Shown here: piece by piece, positions 9,466 through 17,661 of the stretch
How positions within the stretch are numbered: position 1 is the stretch's first letter
Layout: every line of letters starts with the position of its first letter
Assembly: GCF_000024065.1 (NCBI RefSeq)
Contig: NC_013174.1
Coordinates: 2,046,001 to 2,110,000, forward strand
Length of the DNA: 64,000 bases
Source: Jonesia denitrificans DSM 20603
GTDB taxonomy: Bacteria; Actinomycetota; Actinomycetes; Actinomycetales; Cellulomonadaceae
Direction of reading: 5' to 3'
Notes under the pieces: model-generated
The model's database searches: none
What the model was told of the DNA's origin: nothing
What the model saw: the letters and a program-made list of their open reading frames with translations, nothing else
Translations under genes and position numbers: made by a program

Positions 9466-9493
9466 TGCGCTGAATTGTCCACAGCGCACGGAG

Positions 9494-9522
9494 GGGCCTC
9501 ACATCAACCAGGTGTGGGGCCC
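9494..9522. terminator. probable terminator hairpin between convergent genes
   Basis: GGGCCTCACA at 9494-9503 can pair with TGTGGGGCCC at 9513-9522 (one wobble pair) around a nine-base loop. It stands 28 bases past the permease stop and overlaps the end of the convergent membrane-protein gene. There is no clear U-tract, so its strength is uncertain. Confidence 0.45.
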
Positions 9523-9947
9523 TGACGCGATTCTGGTCCGCGCATCCCTGTGAACCGTGTGACCTCAGAGGAAAACAACAGCACTAAGACCAGCACACAC
9601 CACACAATGACCGTGACCCCAGTGGCTGTCACTCCAGCTTGGAGAAGAGAAACCCCGACAAGAATCGCAAGAAGCTGGATGGTGATAAGTGGACCTCGAG
9701 ACCACGCCTGGGCATAGCCAAGCGCTTTGACGCTCGCCGTCATCAAGGCTGCGCCGCCTGCGGAGCACACGAGCAATGCCACAGCGATTCCCACATGTTC
9801 AGCGCCGCCTGTCATGAGGGAGACCGCGCCGATCGCTGTGTACCCCCACAAAGCCAGCGCTTCGAGCCCTGTAGCGATGAGAAGAGCAACGACAAGACCA
9901 GGACGCGGGGTGCGCCACCATGACGGCGCAGACGTGGCAGGGGGCAT
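9504..9947 (-). CDS. small four-helix membrane protein of unknown function
   Basis: An integral membrane protein of 147 residues from the ATG at 9947, or 168 if an in-frame start at 10010 is used; the shorter form avoids an unlikely hydrophilic Cys-containing leader. Four hydrophobic segments are evident (GLVVALLIATGLEALALWG, an AVSLMTGG to VALLVCSAGG stretch, ITIQLLAILVGVSLLQAG, and TVIVWCVLVLVLLF). The C-terminus is short and polar. The layout resembles uncharacterised actinobacterial four-helix membrane proteins, but no family is recognised with certainty. It is convergent with the ABC permease and divergent from whiB1 across about 375 nt. Confidence 0.7.
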   Translation of the reverse strand: MPPATSAPSWWRTPRPGLVVALLIATGLEALALWGYTAIGAVSLMTGGAEHVGIAVALLVCSAGGAALMTASVKALGYAQAWSRGPLITIQLLAILVGVSLLQAGVTATGVTVIVWCVLVLVLLFSSEVTRFTGMRGPESRQGPTPG

Positions 9948-10010
9948 GCGCACTAGCCTACCGGGCACCCTGCACGTCAAGCACATAACACCGCCCGAAA
10001 GCAAAAACAA

Positions 10011-10324
10011 TGCAGACTATTCACCCTGCCGCATTGATTGACCATATGCCGAGATCGAAACAATTTGTTTACACACAAAACAGCATTCCGTCAAGCACCT
10101 AATGGATACGTTATTACTGATCAGGACAAATGCACGGGGACTCTATACCATTGATCACCGCTGTGACCAAAACCTCACGGAGCGTTCACATAATTCCTCC
10201 CACGAACCCTTGTGCCCCCACCAAAGAAAGTGTGAACCTAGTGAGGACGTGTTTCCCGTTTTCTTTCCGGACCACTCCACTTCCATCAGGTGTTGAGTGG
10301 TCTTTACCTGCCCAAGGAGTTGCA
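10011..10324. other. 314-nt intergenic region upstream of whiB1
   Basis: This stretch holds the promoter region of whiB1 and is locally more AT-rich than its surroundings. No convincing protein is encoded: an in-frame extension of whiB1 back to 10130 has no ribosome site and no family support. A CATAAT hexamer near 10189 may be a -10 element. I found no perfect CRP-type palindrome; TGTGA and TCACG occur near 10160-10180 but with an eight-base gap. The ribosome site AAGGAG at 10314 serves whiB1. Confidence 0.5.
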
Positions 10325-10573
10325 ATGGATTGGCGCCACCGTGCCGCGTGTCTGGACGAAGACCCAGAACTGTTCTTCCCCATCGGGAACACAGGTCCGG
10401 CTCTACTCCAGATCGAAGAGGCAAAGGCCGTCTGCCGTCGGTGCGACGTCGTTGACACCTGCCTCAAGTGGGCTATTGAGTCCGGTCAAGACGCCGGAGT
10501 GTGGGGCGGGCTTTCCGAAGACGAACGCCGCGCCCTGAAACGACGCACAGCACGCGCCCGTCGCGCGAGCTAA
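10325..10573 (+). CDS. whiB1: WhiB1-type [4Fe-4S] transcriptional regulator
   Basis: An 82-residue Wbl protein. Four cysteines at 9, 37, 40 and 46 would bind the Fe-S cluster, followed by the G(V/I)WGG turn (DAGVWGGLSEDERRALKR) and a basic C-terminal tail (RRTARARRAS) for DNA contact. The cysteine positions are exactly those I recall for Mycobacterium tuberculosis WhiB1, an essential nitric-oxide-responsive regulator that binds the primary sigma factor. The start is fixed by AAGGAG five bases upstream. The long upstream region suggests complex control. It is monocistronic, closed by a strong hairpin. Confidence 0.95.
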   Translation: MDWRHRAACLDEDPELFFPIGNTGPALLQIEEAKAVCRRCDVVDTCLKWAIESGQDAGVWGGLSEDERRALKRRTARARRAS

Positions 10574-10579
10574 CACGCA

Positions 10580-10632
10580 GAGCAACGACGTGCGGCCTCC
10601 CCGGTCATCGGGGAGGCCGCACGTCGTTGCTC
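10580..10632. terminator. strong bidirectional terminator (24-bp perfect stem)
   Basis: The arms 10580-10603 and 10609-10632 are exact reverse complements around a five-base loop (GTCAT). It lies seven bases after the whiB1 stop and 50 bases before the stop of the convergent lacI-type gene, so it probably ends both transcripts. There is no U-tract on either side. Confidence 0.85.
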
Positions 10633-10681
10633 TATCAGACAGCGTCACACAACAGCGAGCCACCTTCAGGCCCACACCGCA

Positions 10682-11734
10682 TTAACTTGAAGCGCGTTCC
10701 ACAAGAACAGTGGGTAACACAATCATGTTGCCTTCACGCACGACACCAGCCGTATCCAAACCAGCATGCCGCTCATCAGCAGTAATGTAACCAAGAATGA
10801 ACAACAGCTCAGAAGTCGCCCACTTCGCCATCTCCGACACGGGGTTGACCACCGTCGTCAAAGGTGGCATCGCTGTCGCCGCTACCCCCAAATCGTCATA
10901 CCCCACCACGGCAACATCCTCAGGGACGCGCCTGCCATGCTTTTCAAGGACCCGTAACGCCCCCACAGCCATCAAGTCCGACCCAGCAAACACCGCGTCA
11001 ATACTGGGATCCTCCGCAAGGATGTCTTCCATCGCAGCCACCCCCATCACCGAGGTGAACTCACCCCCACGCACAGGACCTGGCGCAACACCCGCGGCAG
11101 CCAAAGCCTGACGCCACCCACTCGCCCGGTCTTCCCCCGCAGTCATGTCAGAAGGACCAGAAATATGAGCAATACGACGACACCCCCGCGACAACAAATG
11201 TTCAGTCGCAACACGCCCACCGGCCACATTGTCCACGTCGACAGTAGTTAATTCAGAGGCACGCGAAAAAGGGCGACCCACAAAAACAGACGGCAACCGC
11301 GATTTCAACACCAACTCTTCCAGCTGATCTTCGCGGTGGTGAGACACAACAATCGCCCCATCCACGTGACCATTCATGAGATAACGTGAAATCCGGGCAG
11401 ACGAATCACCCGGCTGAGATATCAGCAACACAAGCTGAATATCAGACTCTTTCAACGCCGAGTTGATACCCCGTATCGTCGCGGCGAAAAACGGGTCAGA
11501 CAACACCCGAACATCGGGTTCAGGAACCACCAACGCGATCGACTCAGTCCGACGCGTCACCAACGAGCGTGCCGCCCGGTTGGGGATATACCCCAACCGG
11601 GCGATCGCAGCATCAACTGCCGCTTGAGCCTCAGGAGAGACCTTCGAACCGCCATTAATAGCGCGTGACGCAGTCGAGCGGGACACACCCGCAGCGAGTG
11701 CCACCTCTTCCAGCGTGGGAATACGGTTACTCAT
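10682..11734 (-). CDS. LacI-family regulator, CebR-like
   Basis: A 350-residue LacI-type repressor. The N-terminal helix-turn-helix is VALAAGVSRSTASRAINGG (about residues 11-29) with a hinge near RAARSLVTRRT, followed by a periplasmic-binding-protein-like sugar-sensing core. The ATG at 11734 was chosen because TLEEVALAAGVS is the standard N-terminus. It is the last gene of a transporter and beta-glucosidase operon. Two operator-like sequences resembling the TGGGAGCGCTCCCA box of Streptomyces CebR lie at the operon promoter, so autoregulated control by a cello-oligosaccharide is likely. The ligand is inferred from context only. Confidence 0.9.
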   Translation of the reverse strand: MSNRIPTLEEVALAAGVSRSTASRAINGGSKVSPEAQAAVDAAIARLGYIPNRAARSLVTRRTESIALVVPEPDVRVLSDPFFAATIRGINSALKESDIQLVLLISQPGDSSARISRYLMNGHVDGAIVVSHHREDQLEELVLKSRLPSVFVGRPFSRASELTTVDVDNVAGGRVATEHLLSRGCRRIAHISGPSDMTAGEDRASGWRQALAAAGVAPGPVRGGEFTSVMGVAAMEDILAEDPSIDAVFAGSDLMAVGALRVLEKHGRRVPEDVAVVGYDDLGVAATAMPPLTTVVNPVSEMAKWATSELLFILGYITADERHAGLDTAGVVREGNMIVLPTVLVERASS

Positions 11735-11793
11735 CACTTTTTGTGCCCTCTTCTCGACTACCTCTCCCCGAGGCAGTATATGCGGGACAACCC

Positions 11794-13260
11794 CTACCGT
11801 GCTGGGACCGTATTCGTTGTGGCAACAGTGCGGTACCACTCACCAGAGGCCTTCACCGTACGCTCCAGGGTTTCGTAGTTCACTCGCACGATCCCAAAAC
11901 GCTTGTGGTAACCCCACGCCCACTCATAGTTGTCCAGCAACGACCAGGCGAAATACCCGTGAACCGGGACACCACTCTCAATCGCTTCATGGACAGCACG
12001 TAGGTGCAGATCGTAGAAGTTCAACCGGTTCTGGTCATCCACAAAGTCATTGTCATCTGCCACATCATCAAACGCGCAACCGTTCTCCGTTATGTACAGT
12101 TTGACACCTGCTGGCCCGGTGTATTCCGCGTGCAAACGTCGCAACAAACGAGTTAACCCTTCAGGTTGGATCTCCCAATCCTGGTCCGTCACCGGCAACC
12201 CACGAGGGTGCACGTACACACCATCCGCCGCAGGGTACGGAGAACGAGTCTCCCGTTCCACTGGCGCATCGCCAACCAGCGAATCAGGTGGCGGAGTCTT
12301 CGAGTTCGCTTCGCCATGGTAGTAATTCACACCCAACGCATCGATCGGAGTGGAAATAATCTCCAAGTCACCATCGTGAACGACCTTGTCAAAGCCCTCA
12401 CGCAAACCCACTGCGGCTAGGTCCTCCAACAGATCAGCAGGATACTCGCCACGGAAAATCGGATCAGCAAACACGCGGTTAAACTGAGCGTCAATTCGGC
12501 GAGCCGCATCAACATCATCAGGGTTTGACGGGTCAACCGGGTCTGGAACCGTGAAGTTCAGTGTGATACCCAGCTCAGCGTCAGGGGCTGCTGACCGCAA
12601 CTCTTGGATGGTCTTACCATGTGCAAGAAGAAGGTGGTGCGCTGCAGCCAACCCATCAGCTGGCGAGGTACGCCCAGGGGCATGAACTCCCGCCGTGTAG
12701 GACAAGAACGATGAGCACCATGGCTCATTCAACGTTGTCCACACCCGGACCCGGTCACCCAACGCGTCATGAACCGTCATCGCATACTCGACAAACAAGT
12801 CCACGACGTCGCGGTTTGCCCAGCCGCCTTGATCTTCTAACGCCTGAGGAAGATCCCAGTGGTACAGCGTCAGCCACGGCAAAATGTTGTTGTCCAACAA
12901 GGAATCAACAAGTCGCGAATAGTAATCCAGCCCCTGCGCATTCACGCCTTCCGGACCGCTGACCCCATCAGGTCGTACCCGAGCCCACGACGTGGAAAAC
13001 CGATAGGTTTGGATACCAAGGTCAGCCATTAACTTCGCGTCATCGGCATATCGGTGGTATTGATCGCAAGCGACATCACCGTTGTGCGCATCGAGGACCG
13101 CACCAGGAACTCGGGAGAAAGTGTCCCAAATGGAATCGCGGCGCCCATCTTCATGAGCTGCGCCCTCCACCTGGTAGGCGGCCGTTGCTGCTCCCCACAA
13201 AAAACCATCGGGGAAGGTGACGGAACGGTCAGTGGGCGGGGTGTAAGAAAAGGATGTCAT
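11794..13260 (-). CDS. GH1 beta-glucosidase (cytoplasmic)
   Basis: A 488-residue glycoside hydrolase family 1 enzyme that would cleave imported cellobiose or other beta-glucosides to glucose inside the cell (no signal peptide). The N-terminal signature FPDGFLWGAATAAYQVEGA is present, the acid/base Glu179 is in TTLNEPW and the nucleophile Glu392 is in ITENG. Length is normal for the family. It overlaps the upstream permease gene by four bases (ATGA), so translation is coupled to the sugar importer. The equivalent Streptomyces gene is bglC in the cebEFG-bglC cluster. Confidence 0.95.
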   Translation of the reverse strand: MTSFSYTPPTDRSVTFPDGFLWGAATAAYQVEGAAHEDGRRDSIWDTFSRVPGAVLDAHNGDVACDQYHRYADDAKLMADLGIQTYRFSTSWARVRPDGVSGPEGVNAQGLDYYSRLVDSLLDNNILPWLTLYHWDLPQALEDQGGWANRDVVDLFVEYAMTVHDALGDRVRVWTTLNEPWCSSFLSYTAGVHAPGRTSPADGLAAAHHLLLAHGKTIQELRSAAPDAELGITLNFTVPDPVDPSNPDDVDAARRIDAQFNRVFADPIFRGEYPADLLEDLAAVGLREGFDKVVHDGDLEIISTPIDALGVNYYHGEANSKTPPPDSLVGDAPVERETRSPYPAADGVYVHPRGLPVTDQDWEIQPEGLTRLLRRLHAEYTGPAGVKLYITENGCAFDDVADDNDFVDDQNRLNFYDLHLRAVHEAIESGVPVHGYFAWSLLDNYEWAWGYHKRFGIVRVNYETLERTVKASGEWYRTVATTNTVPAR

Positions 13261-14177
13261 CCCTTCACAGCTCCTTGCATAATACCGGCAACGAGTTGAC
13301 GTCCGGCGAGGAAGAACAAAACGAGTAGTGGTGCAGTCGAAATTGCCACACCAGCCATAATGAGCGAGTAATCAGTGTGGTACCCAGACTGCAACAGCTT
13401 CGTCACCATAGGCAATGTGGGGTTCTGCTGGTTCAAAATAATGAACGGCCAGAAATAGTTGACCCACGACCCAATAAATGTGAACAACGCAAGCATGGCC
13501 GCTGCTGGGCGGGCTGCCGGTACCGCGACATGCCAGAATGTGCGGATCATGGAAGCACCATCCACGCGGGCGGCTTCCACCAACTCATAGGGCAACGCAT
13601 TCTCGAGGTATTGCGTCATCCAGAACACACCAAAGGCAGTGACAAGACCCGGCACAATCACCGCAATGATCTTTCCTGACCAGCCAAGTTGGGACATCAC
13701 GATGAAGAGCGGAACCACACCCAACTGCACAGGGACGGCCATTGTTGCGATCACAAAGACGAGCAGTGGCCCACGACCACGGAAGCTGAGCTTCGCAAAG
13801 GAGTACCCAGCAAGAGTGGAAAAAATCACCACAGAAACAGACTGAATCACCGCGATGATCAGCGAGTTCGTGAAACCTTTAAGAACAGGGATCGCGCCAT
13901 TAAAGACTTTGTCGATGTTCTCAAAGAAGTTTCCTTGCGGAATCCATGACGGGATGATTGATCGAGAAATCGTGACCTGGTCCGAGGAAGCCAACAGCAC
14001 CACGTAGTACAGCGGGAAAATCGAGATGAGGATCACCAGGCTCAACAGGAGGTAAGTCACCCATCCAGGTCGGCGCTGGGTACCGCCCACGGAGACACGC
14101 CGACGTTTGCGTTGCCACTCAGCAGCTGCCTTCCCTGACGTTTGAGCAATAACAGGAAGTGATGTCGGAGAAGTCAT
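13257..14177 (-). CDS. sugar ABC transporter permease (MalG/CebG type)
   Basis: A 306-residue inner-membrane permease of the carbohydrate uptake CUT1 family with six predicted helices and the conserved EAA loop (YELVEAARVDGASMIRTFW, about residues 196-214). It pairs with the MalF-type permease encoded immediately upstream (four-base overlap) and the lipoprotein further upstream. No ATPase gene is in the operon; CUT1 systems of actinobacteria commonly share an MsiK ATPase encoded elsewhere. The likely substrate is a cello-oligosaccharide, from the linked beta-glucosidase. Confidence 0.94.
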   Translation of the reverse strand: MTSPTSLPVIAQTSGKAAAEWQRKRRRVSVGGTQRRPGWVTYLLLSLVILISIFPLYYVVLLASSDQVTISRSIIPSWIPQGNFFENIDKVFNGAIPVLKGFTNSLIIAVIQSVSVVIFSTLAGYSFAKLSFRGRGPLLVFVIATMAVPVQLGVVPLFIVMSQLGWSGKIIAVIVPGLVTAFGVFWMTQYLENALPYELVEAARVDGASMIRTFWHVAVPAARPAAAMLALFTFIGSWVNYFWPFIILNQQNPTLPMVTKLLQSGYHTDYSLIMAGVAISTAPLLVLFFLAGRQLVAGIMQGAVKG

Positions 14178-15184
14178 CGCTTGACTCCCTTCTTGACCTT
14201 TTTAGGTGTTCGGCTGCCGGAGGTCGAAATTTTTGAGGTGATGAAGAAGTTGATGATCCCGATCACGACAATGATGAGGAAGAGCAACCACGCCACAGCC
14301 GCAGCTCGCCCAAAGTTGAGTTGGTTACCCCAACCGAGCTCGTGAATGTACATGGTCAAGGTGAGCCACTGCTTATCGGCACCACCAGTACCTTGCGTGT
14401 CGAACGCCCGTGCCTCATCGAAGATTTGCAATCCACCGATCGTGGAGGTGATCACGACGAAAATGATGGTCGCGCGAAGCTGCGGGATCGTAATGGAGAA
14501 GAACTGACGCAAACGGCCAGCACCATCAATGATCGCGGCCTCATACAAGTCAGAGGGGATCGCCTGCATAGCCGCGAGGAAGATGAGCGTGTTGTAACCG
14601 GTCCACCGGAAGTTCACCATGGTAGCGATGGCAAAGTGCGACGGGATGACATCAGAGTGCCAGCGGATGGGCCCCATCCCCAACAGATCAAGCAGCCCGT
14701 TCGCAAGACCGTACTGGTCAGCAAAAATTCGACCGAAGATCAGACCAACCGCAATGGGCGCCACGATGTAGGGCAAGAGCACACCCATGCGCCAGAAAGT
14801 TTTTGCGCGAAGGTTCGCGTTGAGGATCGCGGCGATAATAATGGCAGCGATTACCTGCGGCACGGAGGACAGCAGGAAGATGGAGAACGTGTTGCGAAGC
14901 GCTTTCCAGAAGGACGTTTGATCCAACACGGCCGCGAAGTTCTCAAGGCCGACAAAGTCGCCTTGCCCGCCCAAGGTGTGCCACTGGTGAACGGAAATGT
15001 ACCCCGTATACAGCAGGGGGAACAGTCCTGTGATCGCAAACAGGATGAAGAACGGGGAAATGTAAAGGTAGGGTGACACCTTCACGTCCCAGCGTCCAAG
15101 CCGTTGGCTGAACGCGATGCGAGTGGGTCGCCGATCCGGGCTCGACTTTGCCCGTGGCGCTTGTGGTGGTGACTGCACAGCCAT
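14174..15184 (-). CDS. sugar ABC transporter permease (MalF/CebF type)
   Basis: A 336-residue CUT1 permease with a polar N-terminal tail (about 45 residues), six predicted helices and the EAA motif DLYEAAIIDGAGRLRQFFSI. The ATG at 15184 follows AAGGAC by five bases; the frame remains open upstream to 15289 but that part has no ribosome site and would overlap the inter-gene hairpins. It is coupled by overlap to the second permease. Together with the lipoprotein ending at 15346 it imports an oligosaccharide, most likely cellobiose or cellotriose. Confidence 0.93.
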   Translation of the reverse strand: MAVQSPPQAPRAKSSPDRRPTRIAFSQRLGRWDVKVSPYLYISPFFILFAITGLFPLLYTGYISVHQWHTLGGQGDFVGLENFAAVLDQTSFWKALRNTFSIFLLSSVPQVIAAIIIAAILNANLRAKTFWRMGVLLPYIVAPIAVGLIFGRIFADQYGLANGLLDLLGMGPIRWHSDVIPSHFAIATMVNFRWTGYNTLIFLAAMQAIPSDLYEAAIIDGAGRLRQFFSITIPQLRATIIFVVITSTIGGLQIFDEARAFDTQGTGGADKQWLTLTMYIHELGWGNQLNFGRAAAVAWLLFLIIVVIGIINFFITSKISTSGSRTPKKVKKGVKR

Positions 15185-15249
15185 GATGTCCTTCGAGATG
15201 CGTTGCGTCATACGACGGCGGATGTGTCGTTCTGGTGGTCTCACAGTGA

Positions 15250-15283
15250 GCGCCGGGAATCGCGTCGCCGCGACTCCCGGCGC
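15250..15283 (-). other. intercistronic hairpin between binding-protein and permease genes
   Basis: Fifteen-base arms at 15250-15264 and 15269-15283 pair with one mismatch/wobble around a four-base loop. It sits in the gap between the solute-binding lipoprotein gene and the permeases. In sugar ABC operons such hairpins often protect the upstream message or partly terminate transcription, giving more binding protein than permease; that role is inferred. Two mutually exclusive smaller stems lie nearby (15302-15325 and 15304-15332). Confidence 0.65.
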
Positions 15284-15345
15284 TATCACCGATGAGGCTT
15301 TGATTCACACTCAAGGAGGTGAATCGTGTGAACCCGGTATCGGGA

Positions 15346-16686
15346 TCACATCACCCCGAGTTCGTTGAACGCTGAGACTGCCTTGTCCCATGACGCTGCT
15401 GCATCGTCTGACTGCTCAACATCAACACGCTTGAGAGCGTCTGAGATTGTCGAGTTGATCTTGAAGTAGTTGGGGCCTTTGTATGGCAGGGTCGATGCGT
15501 CAATGTTCTGAGCACGGTTGGAGAAGATCTGACCGACAGGGGCGCCACTCATAAAGTCGTTTGTGGCTTCCAGAAGGTCAGGGGCCGACAGTGCTTCGCC
15601 CTGGCTTGGGAAGGTTCCTGCGTTGTTGAAGGCTTTGATTTGCTGTTCTGGTGCCGTCAACCATGCAGCCAGTTTCTTTGCTTCTTCGACGTGTTCACCA
15701 GCTGCAGGAACGGTGAGGAACGAGCCACCCCAGTTCGCACCGCCACCAGGGAAGACGTCAGCAACGTCCCATCCTTCAACACCACCGGAGTTCGATTCGA
15801 TGGGGCCGGTCATCCAAGCTGGGCACAGCATGGTAGCAAAACCGTTGTTTTGGAATGCAGCATTCCAGTCTTCGCTCCACTGCTCGTAGCCTGCTGAAAG
15901 CTTCTCTGATGCAGCAGTGACCTGGTCGTAGGCCGCCTTGATCTCGGTGTTTTGTGCGAGATCTTTGGCAGTTCCGTCTGCCTTGTTTTCGTAAGGTTCT
16001 GGAATCTGTGCGACAATGCCTTGCCAGATCGCGCCTGCGGAGTCAAACCATGGGACGTCTGACTTCGCGGCAAATTCTTCACCGGCTTTGAAGTAGGAGT
16101 CCCAGGTTGCGCCATCTCCACCGATCATGTCGGCGACAGCTTCACGGGATCCGTCGAAGCCAGCTTCTTCGAAGAGGTCGGAGCGGTAGCAGATAGCCTG
16201 TGGGCCAATGTCAGTACCGTAACCAATGAGCTTGCCGTCGGTGGTGCGCCCTTGTGCTTCTTTCCAGTCGAGCCAACGACCGTCAATGCCTTCGACTCCT
16301 TCGAGGTCAGCGAAGCTGTCCTTGACGATCTCGAGTTCTGGCATCCAGTCGATCTCGATTGCTTCAATGTCAGCAAGACCGGTGCCGCCTGCTGCCATTT
16401 TTGTGGTCAGGTTGAGGCGGGCGTCGTCTGACTTGGCTGCAACGTTTTGCTCAACCTTCACGTTGGGGTTGAGGTCTGTGTACTCCTGGAGGAGTTCGTC
16501 GGTGTAGCCGAAGTTGTTGAAGGTAGCGATGGTCAGTGTGATTTGCTCACCCGATGCGTCGCCGCCCCCTGTTGTTTCGTTGTCGTTTGGTTCGGTGTCT
16601 CCAGAGCACGCAGCGAGGCCGAGTGCGAGGACGGAGACACCTGCGACAGCTGCCGTGAACCGGCGCGTGCGGGTAGTGCGGATCAT
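15346..16686 (-). CDS. extracellular sugar-binding lipoprotein (CebE-like)
   Basis: A 446-residue solute-binding protein of the CUT1 class. The signal peptide ends in a lipobox (ALGLAACSGD, lipidated Cys near residue 27), then a Gly/Asp/Thr-rich spacer and a family-1 extracellular solute-binding domain (TLTIATFNNFGYTDELLQEY; later VPAAGEHVEEAKKLAAWLT). It would capture the oligosaccharide at the outer membrane face and deliver it to the two permeases downstream. It is the first gene of the operon and directly behind the promoter and LacI-type operators. Cello-oligosaccharide specificity is inferred from the beta-glucosidase and operator type. Confidence 0.94.
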   Translation of the reverse strand: MIRTTRTRRFTAAVAGVSVLALGLAACSGDTEPNDNETTGGGDASGEQITLTIATFNNFGYTDELLQEYTDLNPNVKVEQNVAAKSDDARLNLTTKMAAGGTGLADIEAIEIDWMPELEIVKDSFADLEGVEGIDGRWLDWKEAQGRTTDGKLIGYGTDIGPQAICYRSDLFEEAGFDGSREAVADMIGGDGATWDSYFKAGEEFAAKSDVPWFDSAGAIWQGIVAQIPEPYENKADGTAKDLAQNTEIKAAYDQVTAASEKLSAGYEQWSEDWNAAFQNNGFATMLCPAWMTGPIESNSGGVEGWDVADVFPGGGANWGGSFLTVPAAGEHVEEAKKLAAWLTAPEQQIKAFNNAGTFPSQGEALSAPDLLEATNDFMSGAPVGQIFSNRAQNIDASTLPYKGPNYFKINSTISDALKRVDVEQSDDAAASWDKAVSAFNELGVM

Positions 16687-16793
16687 TCGAGGACTCCTTT
16701 GTCAACGAACACGGCGGGGCCGTGCCTGTGCTGGTTGTCTGCAACCAGACGGTGTCCGTGACTGGTCGCAGGGCGGGTGCTTCCAGATCGTTC

Positions 16794-16807
16794 TGGTAGC
16801 GCTCCCA
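16794..16807 (-). promoter_or_regulatory. CebR-like operator, promoter-proximal downstream copy
   Basis: TGGTAGCGCTCCCA differs by one base from the TGGGAGCGCTCCCA palindrome known for CebR-type LacI repressors. It falls about a dozen bases past the predicted -10 element, so bound repressor would block initiation or escape. Confidence 0.75.
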
Positions 16808-16819
16808 CCGTTCCCCTGA

Positions 16820-16849
16820 ATCATGCGTGGGAGCGTTTCCACCTGTCAA
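16820..16849 (-). promoter_or_regulatory. predicted promoter of the sugar uptake operon with embedded operator
   Basis: On the minus strand TTGACA (16849-16844) is followed after 18 bases by CATGAT (16825-16820). A second operator-like sequence, TGGGAGCGTTTCCA on the plus strand at 16828-16841, fills the spacer between the two hexamers. This arrangement fits direct repression by the LacI-type regulator encoded at the end of the operon. Confidence 0.7.
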
Positions 16850-17002
16850 GCACGCATTTCCCTACCGATCGGTTGAATCACGGTCAGATGCGGCATCACT
16901 ACAGGTCAAACACCTATGCGAGCCACGAAGGTTACACAACCGTAATCATTTTGTAACCTCATGAAAAGCGACTGGCGCGGCGTCAACGCCCCGTCACACA
17001 AC

Positions 17003-17030
17003 AACCCGGTGGGAACGTTCCCACCGGGTT
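17003..17030. terminator. 28-bp perfect palindrome; terminator or third LacI-type operator
   Basis: The sequence is its own reverse complement over 28 bases with the centre TGGGAACGTTCCCA. It lies about 75 bases beyond the stop of the DUF2505 gene, where a terminator is expected, yet its centre also resembles LacI-family operators of the CebR kind. As RNA it would form a 12-bp stem with a four-base loop. I cannot decide between the two roles. Confidence 0.5.
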
Positions 17031-17102
17031 GACTACATCATGACATGAGGTCAGTCTGCCTCGCACATCGCCCAGAACCACAGACCACGCTTCTCCGACT
17101 GA

Positions 17103-17594
17103 CTACACCATGTCTGCAAAAGCCGCTGCCTCATCATGAATTGTTGCCACCACAACGTCACGAACCGCCCGTTCCACCATGTCAGCGAACAACGGAACCG
17201 AGGCTGTCACATCACCCATCCACACAATTTCACAAGTCTCACCCCGTGGTTGAAGCGTAACTTTCCCGTTCATCACCACCGGAACACCGCCAGCCCGAAT
17301 CGCAAATGTCCCAATCCGAGTGTCATCATCGGGGTACTTTTCCGCCCACGCTTCCACGACAACAATGTCAACCTGAGCAGGAACAAAACCGCGCATCGCT
17401 CCAGGCAACAACTCACTGGACACCCGGCGTACTTGTTCAATAGTGAATGCCCCACCCTCAACAGGGACGACTGAAATGCTGATGAGATCCGCATTCACAC
17501 GCTCTGCCGCTTTGCGTAACAGTGATTCATCCGTGCGCAATTCCATGGCACGGTCCACGCTGACAGGCAAGGCCACTTGTGTGGTGAATTCCAT
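17103..17594 (-). CDS. DUF2505 family protein
   Basis: A 163-residue protein of the actinobacterial DUF2505 family, a START/SRPBCC-like fold with no experimentally assigned role that I know of. Features are an N-terminal FTTQVALPVSVDRAMELRTD segment, alternating strands in the middle (FTIEQVRRVSSELLPG) and a C-terminal helix. There is no signal peptide or membrane segment. The ATG follows GAGGAGATC. It is divergent from the pdtaS-like kinase gene with about 67 bases between them and seems monocistronic. Confidence 0.82.
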   Translation of the reverse strand: MEFTTQVALPVSVDRAMELRTDESLLRKAAERVNADLISISVVPVEGGAFTIEQVRRVSSELLPGAMRGFVPAQVDIVVVEAWAEKYPDDDTRIGTFAIRAGGVPVVMNGKVTLQPRGETCEIVWMGDVTASVPLFADMVERAVRDVVVATIHDEAAAFADMV

Positions 17595-17661
17595 GATCTC
17601 CTCGATTCATTCATCGTCATGTCACCCGCACAGTGACAACAACTCAGTCTAGGCTTATTCT

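Larger units (their letters stand above)
16687..17102. other. 416-nt regulatory region upstream of the sugar operon
   Basis: No gene is seen. It holds the leader and promoter of the sugar operon, two CebR-like operators (16794-16807 and 16828-16841) and a separate 28-bp perfect palindrome (17003-17030) near the end of the neighbouring DUF2505 gene. The first 100 bases ahead of the lipoprotein start show no clear further structure. Confidence 0.7.

Noticed and set aside
10160-10180. Possible CRP site (TGTGA...TCACG) upstream of whiB1
   Set aside because: The half-sites are separated by eight bases instead of six, so it does not match the CRP consensus.
10130-10324. In-frame 65-codon N-terminal extension of whiB1
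   Set aside because: No ribosome site at the upstream start, no family support; the start at 10325 has AAGGAG and gives the standard WhiB1 N-terminus.
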